64,000 nucleotides of DNA from Geodermatophilus siccatus (GCF_900103785.1 NZ_FNHE01000001.1:248001-312000), one strand, 5' to 3'. Positions 18,849 to 27,280 are shown, counted from the first letter of the stretch. A program made the numbers and translations. Notes: generated by a model from the sequence alone, not told the origin.

Positions 18849-19676
18849 GTGCCCAGCTCCTCGTCCGGGGCCCGGCTCCCCCAGACCCGGCGGACGGCGA
18901 CCGTCGAGTTCGTCCGCGGATCGGTGCGCGGCAGCCGGCGACGGGCGCTGGCGACGCTGCCCAGCCTGTTCACGCTGGCCAACATGATGTGCGGCTTCGT
19001 GGCGATCCTGGTCTCCATCCGGGGCCAGTACACGCTGGCCGCCGTCCTGGTCGGGCTCTCGGTGGTCTTCGACATCGCCGACGGCGCCGTGGCCCGGCTG
19101 GTCGGGGCGGTGACGCCCTTCGGCCTGCAGTTCGACTCGCTGGCCGACCTGGTGTCCTTCGGGCTGGCCCCGGCGCTGCTCGCCTTCACGTTGTTCTCCG
19201 AGGGCCGCGACGCCTGGGACCCGCTGGGCTGGGTCGTCTGCGGCCTGTGGGTGGCGTGCGCGGCCATCCGGCTGGCGCGCTTCAACACCACCATCGACCC
19301 GACCGCGGACAAGCGGTACTTCACCGGCATGCCGAGCCCCGGCGCGGCCGGTGTCGTGCTCGCCTCGGTGTTCGCGTTCGGCGGCCAGATGCAGGGCCGG
19401 GAGCGGCTGTGGGTGCTGCTCATCGTGGCCGTCCCGGCGCTGCTGATGGTCAGCACGATCCGCTTCCGCTCGTTCCGCTCGCTGGTCAGCCCGAAGAGCG
19501 GACGACCGTACGGGCTGATCGTCGCGGCGCTGGCCGTCGTCGTCGGCTTCGCGTTCGTGCCGGTCGTGACCGGATGCGTCCTGGCCTACGGCTACCTCCT
19601 GGCACCGGTCCTCGTGCCGGTCGTCGCCCCGCTCGGCCGGCTGGTCCCGACCCGTCTCAAGGAGCTGCTCACGTGA
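18849..19676 (+). CDS. pssA: CDP-diacylglycerol-serine O-phosphatidyltransferase
   Basis: 275 residues, integral membrane. The CDP-alcohol phosphotransferase signature D-x2-D-G-x2-A-R-x8-G-x3-D-x3-D is complete in DIADGAVARLVGAVTPFG followed by LQFDSLADLVSFG. About seven to eight hydrophobic segments. It condenses CDP-diacylglycerol with L-serine to phosphatidylserine for Psd. GTG start with TGAGGAGG overlapping the psd stop. The start of an in-frame extension of the next gene (GTGA) overlaps its stop. Confidence 0.94.
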   Translation: MPSSSSGARLPQTRRTATVEFVRGSVRGSRRRALATLPSLFTLANMMCGFVAILVSIRGQYTLAAVLVGLSVVFDIADGAVARLVGAVTPFGLQFDSLADLVSFGLAPALLAFTLFSEGRDAWDPLGWVVCGLWVACAAIRLARFNTTIDPTADKRYFTGMPSPGAAGVVLASVFAFGGQMQGRERLWVLLIVAVPALLMVSTIRFRSFRSLVSPKSGRPYGLIVAALAVVVGFAFVPVVTGCVLAYGYLLAPVLVPVVAPLGRLVPTRLKELLT

Positions 19677-19750
19677 GCGAGCCTGCGAGCTCACGCGGAG
19701 GGCAGAGCACCGTCGGGCACGGGTCCGACGAGCCTCAGCGAGGAGGACCC

Positions 19751-20239
19751 GTGAGCGTCCGGCCGGTGCGCCCCGACGACGTCCCCGCCGTGGTAGACCT
19801 GGTGCGCGAGCTGGCCGAGTACGAGAAGGCCCTGCACGAGGCCCGGATGACCGAGGAGCAGCTGTCCGCGGCGCTGTTCGGCGACTCTCCCGCGCTCTTC
19901 GGGCACGTCGCCGTGGCCGACGGGGCGGTCGTCGGGATGGCGCTGTGGTTCCTCAACTTCTCCACCTGGCGCGGCACCCACGGCGTCTACCTGGAGGACC
20001 TCTACGTCCAGCCGCAGCACCGCGGCAGCGGGCTGGGCCGCGAGCTGCTGCGCACGCTCGCCGACCTGTGCGTGCAGCGCGGGTACGACCGGCTGGAGTG
20101 GTCGGTGCTGGACTGGAACACGCCCTCGATCGAGTTCTACGAGTCAGCCGGCGCGGTGCCGATGGACGAGTGGACGGTCTTCCGGCTCACCGACGACGCC
20201 CTGACCACCTTCGCGGCCGACCGCCGCGGGCCCCGCTGA
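19751..20239 (+). CDS. GNAT N-acetyltransferase (diamine/spermidine acetyltransferase-like)
   Basis: 162 residues. RPVRPDDVPAVVDLVRELAEYEKA matches the N-terminus of SSAT-like acetyltransferases; LYVQPQHRGSGLGRELLRTLA is the acetyl-CoA loop and WNTPSIEFYESAGAVPMDEW the C-terminal catalytic region with a Tyr. Polyamines, thialysine or amino acids are possible acceptors. GTG 19751 follows AGGAGGACCC; the frame is open back to a GTG overlapping the pssA stop, but the strong ribosome site decides for 19751. Confidence 0.9.
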   Translation: MSVRPVRPDDVPAVVDLVRELAEYEKALHEARMTEEQLSAALFGDSPALFGHVAVADGAVVGMALWFLNFSTWRGTHGVYLEDLYVQPQHRGSGLGRELLRTLADLCVQRGYDRLEWSVLDWNTPSIEFYESAGAVPMDEWTVFRLTDDALTTFAADRRGPR

Positions 20240-20273
20240 GCAGGACCGAGGGGGGGTCGGCAGGATCACCGGG

Positions 20274-21056
20274 GTGAGCATCGACCGCAAGCCGGCGGAG
20301 TGCTGGCTGACCGACATGGACGGCGTCCTGGTGCACGAGGGCCAGGCACTGCCCGGCGCCGCGGACTTCCTCGACCGCCTGGTCGCGGCAGGCCGGCGCT
20401 TCCTCGTCCTCACCAACAACTCGATCTTCACACCGCGCGACCTCTCCGCGCGGCTGGCGAGGTCGGGCCTGCAGGTGCCCGAGGCGTCGATCTGGACCTC
20501 GGCGCTGGCGACCGCGGACTTCCTGTCCACCCAGTTGCCGGGCGGCTCGGCCTACGTCATCGGCGAGGCGGGCCTGACCACCGCGCTGTACGAGGCCGGC
20601 TACACGCTCACCGACACCGACCCGGACTACGTCGTCCTCGGCGAGACCCGCACGTACTCCTTCGAGGCCATCACCCGCGCCATCCGGCTGGTCGGCGCGG
20701 GGGCGCGGTTCATCGCGACCAACCCCGACGTCACCGGCCCCTCCCCCGAGGGCCCGCTGCCGGCCACCGGCTCGGTCGCGGCGATGATCACCCGGGCCAC
20801 CGGCTCGGAGCCCTACTTCGTGGGCAAGCCCAACCCGATGATGTTCCGCAGCGCCATGAACCGGATCGAGGCGCACTCGGAGTCGACGGTCATGATCGGC
20901 GACCGGATGGACACCGACGTCGTCGCGGGCATCGAGGCCGGCCTGGACACCATCCTGGTGCTCACCGGGTCGACCCGGGCCGCCGACGTCGCACGCTTCC
21001 CGTTCCGGCCGGGCCGGGTGCTGGACTCGATCGCCGACGTCGTCGACCTCGTGTGA
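20274..21056 (+). CDS. HAD-IIA family hydrolase (NagD-like)
   Basis: 260 residues. Nucleophile and acid Asp14/Asp16 in LTDMDGVLVHEG, motif II in VLTNNS, the lysine in YFVGKPNPMMFR and motif III acidic pair in MIGDRMDTDVVAG. The large C2-type cap between motifs II and III defines subclass IIA, which includes NagD, p-nitrophenyl phosphatase and phosphoglycolate-type phosphatases. The natural substrate is unknown. GTG start, 34 bp after the acetyltransferase. Confidence 0.92.
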   Translation: MSIDRKPAECWLTDMDGVLVHEGQALPGAADFLDRLVAAGRRFLVLTNNSIFTPRDLSARLARSGLQVPEASIWTSALATADFLSTQLPGGSAYVIGEAGLTTALYEAGYTLTDTDPDYVVLGETRTYSFEAITRAIRLVGAGARFIATNPDVTGPSPEGPLPATGSVAAMITRATGSEPYFVGKPNPMMFRSAMNRIEAHSESTVMIGDRMDTDVVAGIEAGLDTILVLTGSTRAADVARFPFRPGRVLDSIADVVDLV

Positions 21057-21057
21057 G

Positions 21058-21113
21058 GGACCACCCTTCCCCCGCGCCCCGCAAGCTCGGTGCGGGCCCC
21101 TGGAGGGTGGCCG
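21058..21113 (+). repeat. Dispersed GC-rich palindromic repeat
   Basis: Starts three bases after the HAD stop: GGACCACCCTTCCCC ... CCCCTGGAGGGTGGCC. CCACCCT pairs with AGGGTGG. Closest sister is at 27215. Confidence 0.65.
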
Positions 21114-21132
21114 TTCCATCACCTCACCAGCG

Positions 21133-21615
21133 TCAGCGGTCCTCGAACGCGAGCCGGGCCTCGGGGGTCGCCAGCAGGTACAGCTCGGTCGCCACCAGCG
21201 CCAGCAGTGGGACGCCGACCCACGCGCCACCCCACTCGAACGCCGAGTAGAAGCCGAACAGGCCCAGCAGCAGCTGCAGGAAGACGACCGGCCCGCGCGA
21301 CCACGGCGACACCCGCCACAGCCCCACGGCGGCCGCGCCCAACGCGACCGCGAAGATGCCGACGTAGACCACCTCGGCGAGGGCCCGTCCGACGCTGTCA
21401 GCCGTCGAGGTGAACGTGAGGACGAGCAGCCACAGCGCGACGGCGGCCAGCCCCGCGGCCTCCACGCCGGCGACCAGCGCCGCCCGGCGCACCGCCGTCG
21501 GGGCCGCCGGTCGCTCCCGCTCCGGGCGCGGCGCCGCCGGTTCGGCCGCGCCGCCGAGCAGCCGTTCCATCCGCCGGCGGTCCCGCGACGGCCGGGCTCC
21601 GGACTGCTCGGTCAC
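21133..21615 (-). CDS. Four-helix integral membrane protein, unknown function
   Basis: 160 residues. A basic, proline-rich cytosolic N-terminus (1-42) is followed by four hydrophobic segments at about 44-66, 76-100, 104-125 and 128-150. No family motif recognised. GTG start; divergent from the dagK-like gene with 125 bp between. It converges with the HAD gene at its 3' end across a palindromic repeat. Confidence 0.75.
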   Translation of the reverse strand: MTEQSGARPSRDRRRMERLLGGAAEPAAPRPERERPAAPTAVRRAALVAGVEAAGLAAVALWLLVLTFTSTADSVGRALAEVVYVGIFAVALGAAAVGLWRVSPWSRGPVVFLQLLLGLFGFYSAFEWGGAWVGVPLLALVATELYLLATPEARLAFEDR

Positions 21616-21727
21616 GACCGGCAGGGTACGCGCCGGGGCACCCGCGGGACGGCGTCCCGCTGGACCCGTCGAGTCCGTTCCCGCGCGCCCGTGCCACGCC
21701 AGCGCCGGGGTGGGCTGCGCCGCTGGC

Positions 21728-21733
21728 TAGCCT
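21728..21733 (+). promoter_or_regulatory. Leaderless -10 box of the DagK-like gene
   Basis: TAGCCT, seven bases before ATG 21741, with no ribosome site in between. Confidence 0.5.
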
Positions 21734-21740
21734 GACTGCC

Positions 21741-22763
21741 ATGCGCGCGCTCGTGGTGGCCAACCCCGCGGCGACGACGACCAACCGCGGCGTGCGCGAC
21801 CGGGTGCTCACCACCCTCGCCGGTGAGCTGCAGGTGGAGCTCGCCGAGACCACCCACCGCGGCCACGGCAGCGAGCTGGCTCGCAAGGCCTGCGTGGACG
21901 GCGTCGACGTCGTCCTCGCGCTCGGCGGTGACGGCACGGTCAACGAGGTGGTCAACGGCCTGCTGCACGACGGCCCGGGCGAGCACGTCCCGCCGCTCGC
22001 CGTGGTGCCCGGCGGGTCGACCAACGTGTTCTCCCGCGCGCTGGGCCGGGCGCGCGACCCGCTGACCGCGACCCGCGAGGTCCTCGACTCGCTGCGCGCC
22101 GGGCGCACCCGGAGCATCTCGCTCGGCACGGCCAGCGTCCGCGGCGCCACCACGGCGCCGGCCCGGCTGCCCGACCCGGCGCTGGCGCAGTCCGCCGCCG
22201 ACGCCGGGGCCGCCGCCCACCCCGGGTGGAGCGAGCCGCGCTGGTTCGCCTTCTCCGCCGGGCTGGGCTTCGACGCCGACGTCATCGGCCGGGTGGAGGC
22301 CCACCGCGCCCGCGGGCTCCGCTCGACCGGGCTGCTCTACGTGCTCGAGGCGACCAGCACGTTCGTGTTCGGCCGCGAGCGCCGCGACCCGGCGATGTCG
22401 GCCCACCTGCCCGGGGGTCCGCCCCTCGACGGGCTGTTCCTGTGCCTGGTCTCGAACGTCTCCCCGTGGACCTACCTGGGCGCCCACGCGGTCAACCCGA
22501 CCCCGGACGCCACCTTCGACAGCGGCCTGGACGTCTTCGCGCTCGGCCCCACGGGGATCGTCCGGATGCTGCACCACGTGCGCGAGGTGTTCGCCTCGGG
22601 GCCCGACGTCCGCGGCGGGGGTGTGCACCGCTGGCACGACCTGGACGAACTGACCCTCACCGCACGCCGTCCGCAGGGATGGCAGCTCGACGGCGACCAC
22701 CTCGGGACGGCGACCGGACTGCGGGTGCGCAGCGTGCCCTCGGCGCTGACCGTCGTCGTCTAG
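21741..22763 (+). CDS. Diacylglycerol kinase family lipid kinase (DagK/YegS-like)
   Basis: 340 residues. The catalytic domain starts VVANPAATTTNRGVRD and has the diagnostic LGGDGTVNEVVNG (GGDGT 62-66) and VVPGGSTNVFSRAL; the C-terminal beta-rich lipid-binding domain includes WFAFSAGLGFDADVIGRVE. It phosphorylates diacylglycerol, sphingosine-like or related lipids. An insert of about 25 residues (RGATTAPARLPDPALAQSAA) is longer than usual. It precedes whiB1 on the same strand but has its own leaderless promoter. Confidence 0.9.
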   Translation: MRALVVANPAATTTNRGVRDRVLTTLAGELQVELAETTHRGHGSELARKACVDGVDVVLALGGDGTVNEVVNGLLHDGPGEHVPPLAVVPGGSTNVFSRALGRARDPLTATREVLDSLRAGRTRSISLGTASVRGATTAPARLPDPALAQSAADAGAAAHPGWSEPRWFAFSAGLGFDADVIGRVEAHRARGLRSTGLLYVLEATSTFVFGRERRDPAMSAHLPGGPPLDGLFLCLVSNVSPWTYLGAHAVNPTPDATFDSGLDVFALGPTGIVRMLHHVREVFASGPDVRGGGVHRWHDLDELTLTARRPQGWQLDGDHLGTATGLRVRSVPSALTVVV

Positions 22764-23101
22764 CAACGGGAACCACACGGTTCCGCTACCGGGTCGCTGA
22801 CCTGGGCTTTCCCCACGGACACAGCCGCCTGTCAACGCACCGCGCAGGAGGTTCCGCTGGTCGAGTGGCGGGCCCTACCATGCCCGTGGTGAGCTTGCTC
22901 ACGAGGGGTCGACCGATGCCCTCGTTCTGCTTGACAGGCGTCCTCGCCGTGAAAACATCGCGGTAGGAAAGCAACCTGTCGGTAACAAATGCACGAAGTC
23001 GCTGTGCCATGGCGCTGGCCACCCCGGTGCCGGCCTGCGGATCGGTCCGAGGCCGGCGACGACTGCACCACACCGTAGACGACATCGAGGAGAACACCGC
23101 C
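22764..23101 (+). promoter_or_regulatory. 338-bp whiB1 upstream region with promoter candidate
   Basis: No gene seen. TTGACA at 22931-22936 is 16 nt from AAACAT (22953-22958), the best sigma-A-type promoter candidate of the window; CGAGGAG sits before the whiB1 ATG. TTGACAGGCG also occurs on the other strand at 22826-22835, making a 10-bp inverted repeat about 95 bp apart. The block around 22930-23000 is notably AT-richer than its surroundings. In mycobacteria whiB1 is controlled by a cAMP-responsive regulator; I could not identify its operator here. Confidence 0.5.
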
Positions 23102-23353
23102 ATGGACTGGCGCCACCGCGCGCTCTGCCGCGACGAGGACCCGGAGCTGTTCTTCCCCATCGGGACGAGCGGCCCCTCTCTCGTGCAGATCGAGCAGGCC
23201 AAGGGTGTGTGCCGCCGCTGCCCCGTCACCGAGTCGTGCCTCGACTGGGCACTGCGCTCGGGTCAGGACTCCGGCGTCTGGGGTGGGCTCTCGGAGGACG
23301 AGCGGCGCGCGCTCAAGCGGCGTCAGGCCCGCACCCGCGTCCGCACCGCCTGA
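23102..23353 (+). CDS. whiB1: WhiB family iron-sulfur transcription factor WhiB1
   Basis: 83 residues. Start MDWRHRALCRDEDPELFFP, cluster cysteines Cys9, Cys37, Cys40 and Cys46, the GQDSGVWGGLSEDERRALKR turn/DNA-binding segment and a basic tail. Nearly identical in layout to mycobacterial WhiB1, an essential nitric-oxide-sensitive 4Fe-4S protein that binds region 4 of the primary sigma factor. ATG 23102 after GAGGAG; an in-frame upstream extension has no ribosome site. The pdtaS gene next door on the opposite strand matches the mycobacterial order. Confidence 0.97.
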   Translation: MDWRHRALCRDEDPELFFPIGTSGPSLVQIEQAKGVCRRCPVTESCLDWALRSGQDSGVWGGLSEDERRALKRRQARTRVRTA

Positions 23354-23410
23354 GCACACCGCACCACGGCACCCGGGCCCCGCGCCCGGCACCACCACAC
23401 TGCACGGCCG

Positions 23411-23445
23411 CAGGGGCCGGTCCGGGATCTCCGGACCGGCCCCTG
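23411..23445. terminator. Bidirectional terminator between whiB1 and pdtaS
   Basis: Perfect 15-bp inverted repeat CAGGGGCCGGTCCGG / CCGGACCGGCCCCTG with a 5-nt loop between two convergent genes. Confidence 0.8.
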
Positions 23446-23523
23446 TGTCGTCCGTGTCGCTGTCGGCCCCCGCGGTCGGTCCACCGCGACCAGGTGCCGT
23501 CCCCCAGCGATCGGTCCGCCCGC

Positions 23524-25020
23524 CTAACGACGGAGACGGCCCGCGCCGGGGAGGGTGAGCACCACCTCGGTGCCGGTGCGGCCGTCGGCGGGGCGGGAGG
23601 GCGGGCTGGTCATGGCGAGGCTGCCACCGAGCTCGCTGGCGACCAGCGTGCGCACGATCTGCAGGCCCAGTCCCTCGCTGGCGGAAGGGTCGAACCCCTC
23701 GGGCAGCCCCTGCCCGTCGTCCACCACGCGCACGACGAGGTCGTCACCGTCCCGCTCGGCCACCAGCTCGATGCTGCCCGGGCTGCCGTCGGGGAACGCG
23801 TGCTCCGCGGCGTTGTGCAGCAGCTCGGTGACCACCAGCACCAGCGGTGTCGCGGCGACCGCCGGCAGCTCGCCGAACTGGCCGACCCGGCGCGTCCGCG
23901 CGGCCGGGCCGACGGAGGTCAGGTCGCCCAGCATCGGCAGCACCCGGTCGAGGACGTCGTCGACGTCCACCACGTCCTCCCGGCTGCCGGCCAGGGTCTC
24001 GTGCACCACCGCGATCGACGACACCCGGCGTACCGACTCCTCCAGCGCCTCCCGGGCGGCCGGCTCGGTCATGCGGCGGGCCTGCAGCCGCAGCAGCGCG
24101 GCCACCGTCTGCAGGTTGTTCTTCACCCGGTGGTGGATCTCGCGGATGGTGGCGTCCTTGGTCAGCAGCGCGCGGTCCCGCCGGCGGACGTCGGTCACGT
24201 CGCGCACGAGGACCAGCGCGCCCTCCTCGGCACCGGGCGCCTGCAGCGGCAGCGCCCGCACCAGCAGGGTCGCCCCCACGCTGTCGACGTCCATCGGGTC
24301 GGGGAACCGCCCGGCCACCGCAGCCCGGATGCCGGCCGAGACCGCCTCGCCGGCCACCCGGTCGACCGCGGCGTCCCGGGTGAGCCGGGCCAGGTCGGCG
24401 CCGACGACGTCTCCCGTGACGCCCAGCCGGCGGTAGGCCGACAGCGCGTTGGGACTGGCGTAGACGGCCCGACCGTCGGCGTCCAGCCGCACCAGCCCGT
24501 CGCCCACGCGTGGGCTCAGCTCGGCGTCCAGCGGCTTCTCCGGCGGGAACGTGCCCGCCGAGACCATCAGGCAGAGGTCGGCGGCGATGTCGAGGTAGGT
24601 CAGCTCCAGGGTGGACGGCGACCGGGTCACCGCCAGGTTGGTGTCCCGCGCCAGGACGGCGACGACCACGCCGTCGTGGCGCACCGGCACGACCTCCCGG
24701 CGGCGCGGGGTGCTGCCCGACCAGTCCGGCTCCCCCTCGGTCACCGGGCGGCCCTCGCGGTGCGCCACCAGGAACGGCTCCGCGGCCGGACCCTCCAGCT
24801 CCGAGCCCACGAGGTCCTCGGGCTGGCTGGTGGGGGCGGTGAGCGGCCGCACCTGGGCGACGCACCACCACGCCCCGGTGGGCAGCGGCACCCACAGCGT
24901 CAGGTCGGCGAACGACAGGTCGGCCAGCAGTTGCCAGTCGGCGACCAGCCGGCGGGCGTGGTCGACCTGGGCCGGGGCGGACGCCGAGCCGCGGGTGAGG
25001 CGTTCGGAGAGGCTGTTCAT
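23524..25020 (-). CDS. pdtaS: PdtaS-type sensor histidine kinase
   Basis: 498 residues, cytosolic. N-terminal GAF-like domain (about 20-160), PAS domain (about 175-280), a HisKA_2 dimerisation segment with phosphoacceptor His296/His297 in REIHHRVKNNLQTVAALL, and an HATPase domain with ELLHNAAEHAFP and DDGQGLPEGF. This architecture and the whiB1 neighbourhood match M. tuberculosis Rv3220c, which phosphorylates the ANTAR regulator PdtaR. ANTAR proteins bind tandem hairpins in mRNA leaders. An ANTAR-domain protein is encoded at 51949-52356, though not necessarily its partner. Confidence 0.93.
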   Translation of the reverse strand: MNSLSERLTRGSASAPAQVDHARRLVADWQLLADLSFADLTLWVPLPTGAWWCVAQVRPLTAPTSQPEDLVGSELEGPAAEPFLVAHREGRPVTEGEPDWSGSTPRRREVVPVRHDGVVVAVLARDTNLAVTRSPSTLELTYLDIAADLCLMVSAGTFPPEKPLDAELSPRVGDGLVRLDADGRAVYASPNALSAYRRLGVTGDVVGADLARLTRDAAVDRVAGEAVSAGIRAAVAGRFPDPMDVDSVGATLLVRALPLQAPGAEEGALVLVRDVTDVRRRDRALLTKDATIREIHHRVKNNLQTVAALLRLQARRMTEPAAREALEESVRRVSSIAVVHETLAGSREDVVDVDDVLDRVLPMLGDLTSVGPAARTRRVGQFGELPAVAATPLVLVVTELLHNAAEHAFPDGSPGSIELVAERDGDDLVVRVVDDGQGLPEGFDPSASEGLGLQIVRTLVASELGGSLAMTSPPSRPADGRTGTEVVLTLPGAGRLRR

Positions 25021-25081
25021 GGTGAGACCGAGCGTATGACCGGCCCTGCCCGGGGCGTCTCCAGCCTGTGGGGACCCTCTC

Positions 25082-25087
25082 TAGGCT
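25082..25087 (+). promoter_or_regulatory. Leaderless -10 box of a GNAT gene
   Basis: TAGGCT, seven bases before GTG 25095; it decides for that start over an upstream GTG at 25068. Confidence 0.5.
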
Positions 25088-25094
25088 CGTCGCC

Positions 25095-25601
25095 GTGTCC
25101 CCGTCCTCCGACGCACCGGCCCTGACCGTCGACCGCGCCCGTCCCGACGACTTCCCGCGGATCGGGCAGCTGACCTCCGACGTGTACGTGGGTGGCGGGC
25201 TGGCCTCCCCCGAGTACGGCGTGCAGCTGCGCGACGTCGCGGGGCGGGCCGACCGGGCCCAACTGCTCGTCGTGCGGGACGACGAGGGCCGCGTGGTCGG
25301 CAGCGTGGCGCTGGTGCTCTCGGGTGACTTCGGCGAGGTCACCCGGTCCGGCGACGAGGCGGCGTTCCGGATGCTCGTCGTCGACCCGGCCGTGCAGGGC
25401 CGCGGGATCGGCGAGCTGCTGGTGCGGACCTGCCTGGAGCGGGCCCGCGCGGCCGGCAAGCGACGGGTGGTGCTCTCGACGGACCGGCGGATGACGGCGG
25501 CGCAGCGCCTCTACCAGCGGCTGGGCTTCACCCGGCTGCCGGAGCGCGACTGGCGGCCCGCGCCGGGCATCGACCTCCTCGTGTACGCCCTCGACCTCTG
25601 A
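25095..25601 (+). CDS. GNAT N-acetyltransferase
   Basis: 168 residues. RARPDDFPRIGQLTSDVYVGGG, then AAFRMLVVDPAVQGRGIGELL (acetyl-CoA loop QGRGIG) and RLYQRLGFTRLPERDWRP. Similar GNAT proteins are encoded next to the whiB1-pdtaS region in several actinobacteria. Convergent with the biotinyl-domain gene, the two stops lying three bases apart. Confidence 0.9.
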   Translation: MSPSSDAPALTVDRARPDDFPRIGQLTSDVYVGGGLASPEYGVQLRDVAGRADRAQLLVVRDDEGRVVGSVALVLSGDFGEVTRSGDEAAFRMLVVDPAVQGRGIGELLVRTCLERARAAGKRRVVLSTDRRMTAAQRLYQRLGFTRLPERDWRPAPGIDLLVYALDL

Positions 25602-25604
25602 GCT

Positions 25605-25826
25605 TCAGCCGTCGACGGTGGCGATGAGGTCGCCCTCCTGGAGCACCTCGCCCTCGACGACGTGCAGCTCGCGGACGGTGCCGGCCCGCTCGGTGAGGAC
25701 GGGGATCTCCATCTTCATCGACTCGAGGATCACCAGGGTGTCGCCGGCCGCCACCTCGCTGCCGGGCTGCACGAGCACCTTCCAGACGCTCGACACCATC
25801 TCGGCGTGCACTTCCTCGACCGCCAC
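25605..25826 (-). CDS. Biotin/lipoyl attachment-domain protein (TB7.3-like)
   Basis: 73 residues, a free-standing biotinyl domain. The attachment lysine is in VILESMKMEIPVL (the ESMKMEI motif is diagnostic for biotin), flanked by the usual symmetric hairpins. GTG 25826 follows GGAGGT. Mycobacterial TB7.3 (Rv3221c) has the same size and the same neighbourhood between pdtaS and rshA-sigH. Its carboxylase partner is unknown; here a degenerate biotin-carboxylase-like gene lies directly upstream, 41 bp away on the same strand. Confidence 0.92.
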   Translation of the reverse strand: MAVEEVHAEMVSSVWKVLVQPGSEVAAGDTLVILESMKMEIPVLTERAGTVRELHVVEGEVLQEGDLIATVDG

Positions 25827-25867
25827 CGCACCTCCCTGGGCTCGCCGTCGGTCCATCCTGGCACGCG

Positions 25868-26911
25868 TCAGACCTCCGCCGCGGGGCTCCCGGAGGCCAG
25901 CCGCTCGAGCACCGCGCACACCTCGGGACCGTCGTGCGGCACGCCGACCTCCGGCACCGCGTCGAGGACGTCGCTGACGGCCCGCGCGGCGGTCGCGGTG
26001 TCCCGGGCGCCGGCGCTCACGGTCGCCAGCAGCGCGTCGTACCAGCGGTCCAGCCGATCGCCGGGGTCGTAGCCGCTCACCGCGACGACCTCGACCCCGC
26101 GTCCTCCGGCGGTGTGCCGGCCCGAGCGGGGCAGCCGCCCGGTGACCCGCCCGCCCCGACCCGGCGGCAACGTCGAGCGCAGCTGGACGGTGACCGCCCG
26201 CCGCGGCGGCGCGCCCGTCCCCGAGTCGGCGGCCGAGCCGCCCGCCGCGCTGCGCAGCGCCAGCTCGACGGCGTCCACGCCGTGCGCCCGCTCCAGCACC
26301 GTCGTGTCGAGGGAGAACCCGGCCGCCACCTCGGCCAGCTCGCCGTCCGGGGCGATGCCGACGGTGACCAGGCCGCGCCAGCCGATCTCGGGCAGCCGCT
26401 TGGCCGCCGGAGGCAGCTCGAAGGGCTCGTCGGGGGTCCAGGAGACGCGGGCGATGCCGGCGGCACGGTCGCGCGACACCGGGGTCGTGCAGCGCAGACC
26501 GCCGTCGGTGACCAGGGCGAGGAACCCGCGCTCGCTGGCCGGCTCGACGCCGTCCCCGCCGAGCCGCTCCAGCACCGCGGCGGAGGGGCCCACCCAGGTG
26601 AGGCCGGCAGCCACCACCGCACCGGCCAGCCGGGCGTTGCCGGCCAGTGCCGGGGGCACCGGGAGGACCGCCCGTGCGCCGCTGCGGCGAGCTGCCTCGA
26701 CGATCCGGTCCACGGCGAGGTAGGACTCCGCGGCGGGGGCCGGGCCGAGCAGGATCGCGTCGTCGGCCAGCCGCACGTGCCGGGCGTTGCGGTCGGCCTC
26801 CGAGTGGACGGCGACGGTCTTCACGTCCAGGCGTGAGCAGGCCGCCATCACCGCGCACGCGGCCGGCCCACGGCCTGCCACGAGCACGCTCTCGATCCCG
26901 ACGTGTGCCAC
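25868..26911 (-). CDS. Degenerate biotin carboxylase-like protein
   Basis: 347 residues. The N-terminal 110 residues follow the biotin carboxylase N-domain (SVLVAGRGPAACAVMAACSR, VHSEADRNARHVRLADDAI, YLAVDRIVEAARRSGARAV, WVGPSAAVLERLG), but the ATP-grasp part is missing its glycine-rich loop, the EK pair and the catalytic RDCS...E segment. A remnant of the C-domain is visible in SGYDPGDRLDRWYDALLATV. It therefore cannot be a standard biotin carboxylase. GTG start. Its stop is 41 bp upstream of the biotinyl-protein start, so the two are probably co-expressed. It may be a scaffold or nucleotide sensor; a decaying gene is possible, but the frame is intact. Confidence 0.65.
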   Translation of the reverse strand: MAHVGIESVLVAGRGPAACAVMAACSRLDVKTVAVHSEADRNARHVRLADDAILLGPAPAAESYLAVDRIVEAARRSGARAVLPVPPALAGNARLAGAVVAAGLTWVGPSAAVLERLGGDGVEPASERGFLALVTDGGLRCTTPVSRDRAAGIARVSWTPDEPFELPPAAKRLPEIGWRGLVTVGIAPDGELAEVAAGFSLDTTVLERAHGVDAVELALRSAAGGSAADSGTGAPPRRAVTVQLRSTLPPGRGGRVTGRLPRSGRHTAGGRGVEVVAVSGYDPGDRLDRWYDALLATVSAGARDTATAARAVSDVLDAVPEVGVPHDGPEVCAVLERLASGSPAAEV

Positions 26912-27139
26912 GTCCCGAACCGCCTTCCACCGACCTCGACGCGTCCCAGCCTCCCAGCCTCACCCCGCGCCCCGCCGGACCGCCACAGGGGGCCGGCGCC
27001 GCGCGGGCTCGTGAGAGGCTGGGGGTCCAGCCTGACGGGTCCACCCGGGATCGCAGCGCCAGACGTGCCCCGGGTCACCCAGAGGTGTCCAGGGGCCCGG
27101 CACCGGGCCCGCAGCAGCGACGAGGGAAGGAGGGCAGCG

Positions 27140-27214
27140 ATGTCCAAGCGTGGACGCAAGCGGCGCTCCCGCAAGGGGAACAAGGCCAACCACGGCAAGC
27201 GCCCCAACGCCTGA
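27140..27214 (+). CDS. 50S ribosomal protein bL37
   Basis: Only 24 residues: MSKRGRKRRSRKGNKANHGK plus RPNA. The sequence closely matches the actinobacteria-specific bL37 seen in mycobacterial ribosome structures (MAKRGRKKR...KANHGKRPNA). ATG start five bases after AAGGAGGG. Usually missed by annotation because of its size. The 228-bp stretch before it, back to the carboxylase-like gene, holds only its ribosome site as far as I can see. Confidence 0.93.
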   Translation: MSKRGRKRRSRKGNKANHGKRPNA

Positions 27215-27280
27215 AGGAGGACCACCCTTCCCCACCACGCCTCGCAGGCTCGGGCGGAGGGACCTGGAGGGTGGCCGCCG
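27215..27280 (+). repeat. Dispersed GC-rich palindromic repeat
   Basis: Directly after the bL37 stop: AGGAGGACCACCCTTCCCC ... GGACCTGGAGGGTGGCC. The CCACCCT/AGGGTGG arms match the element at 21058. Confidence 0.65.
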
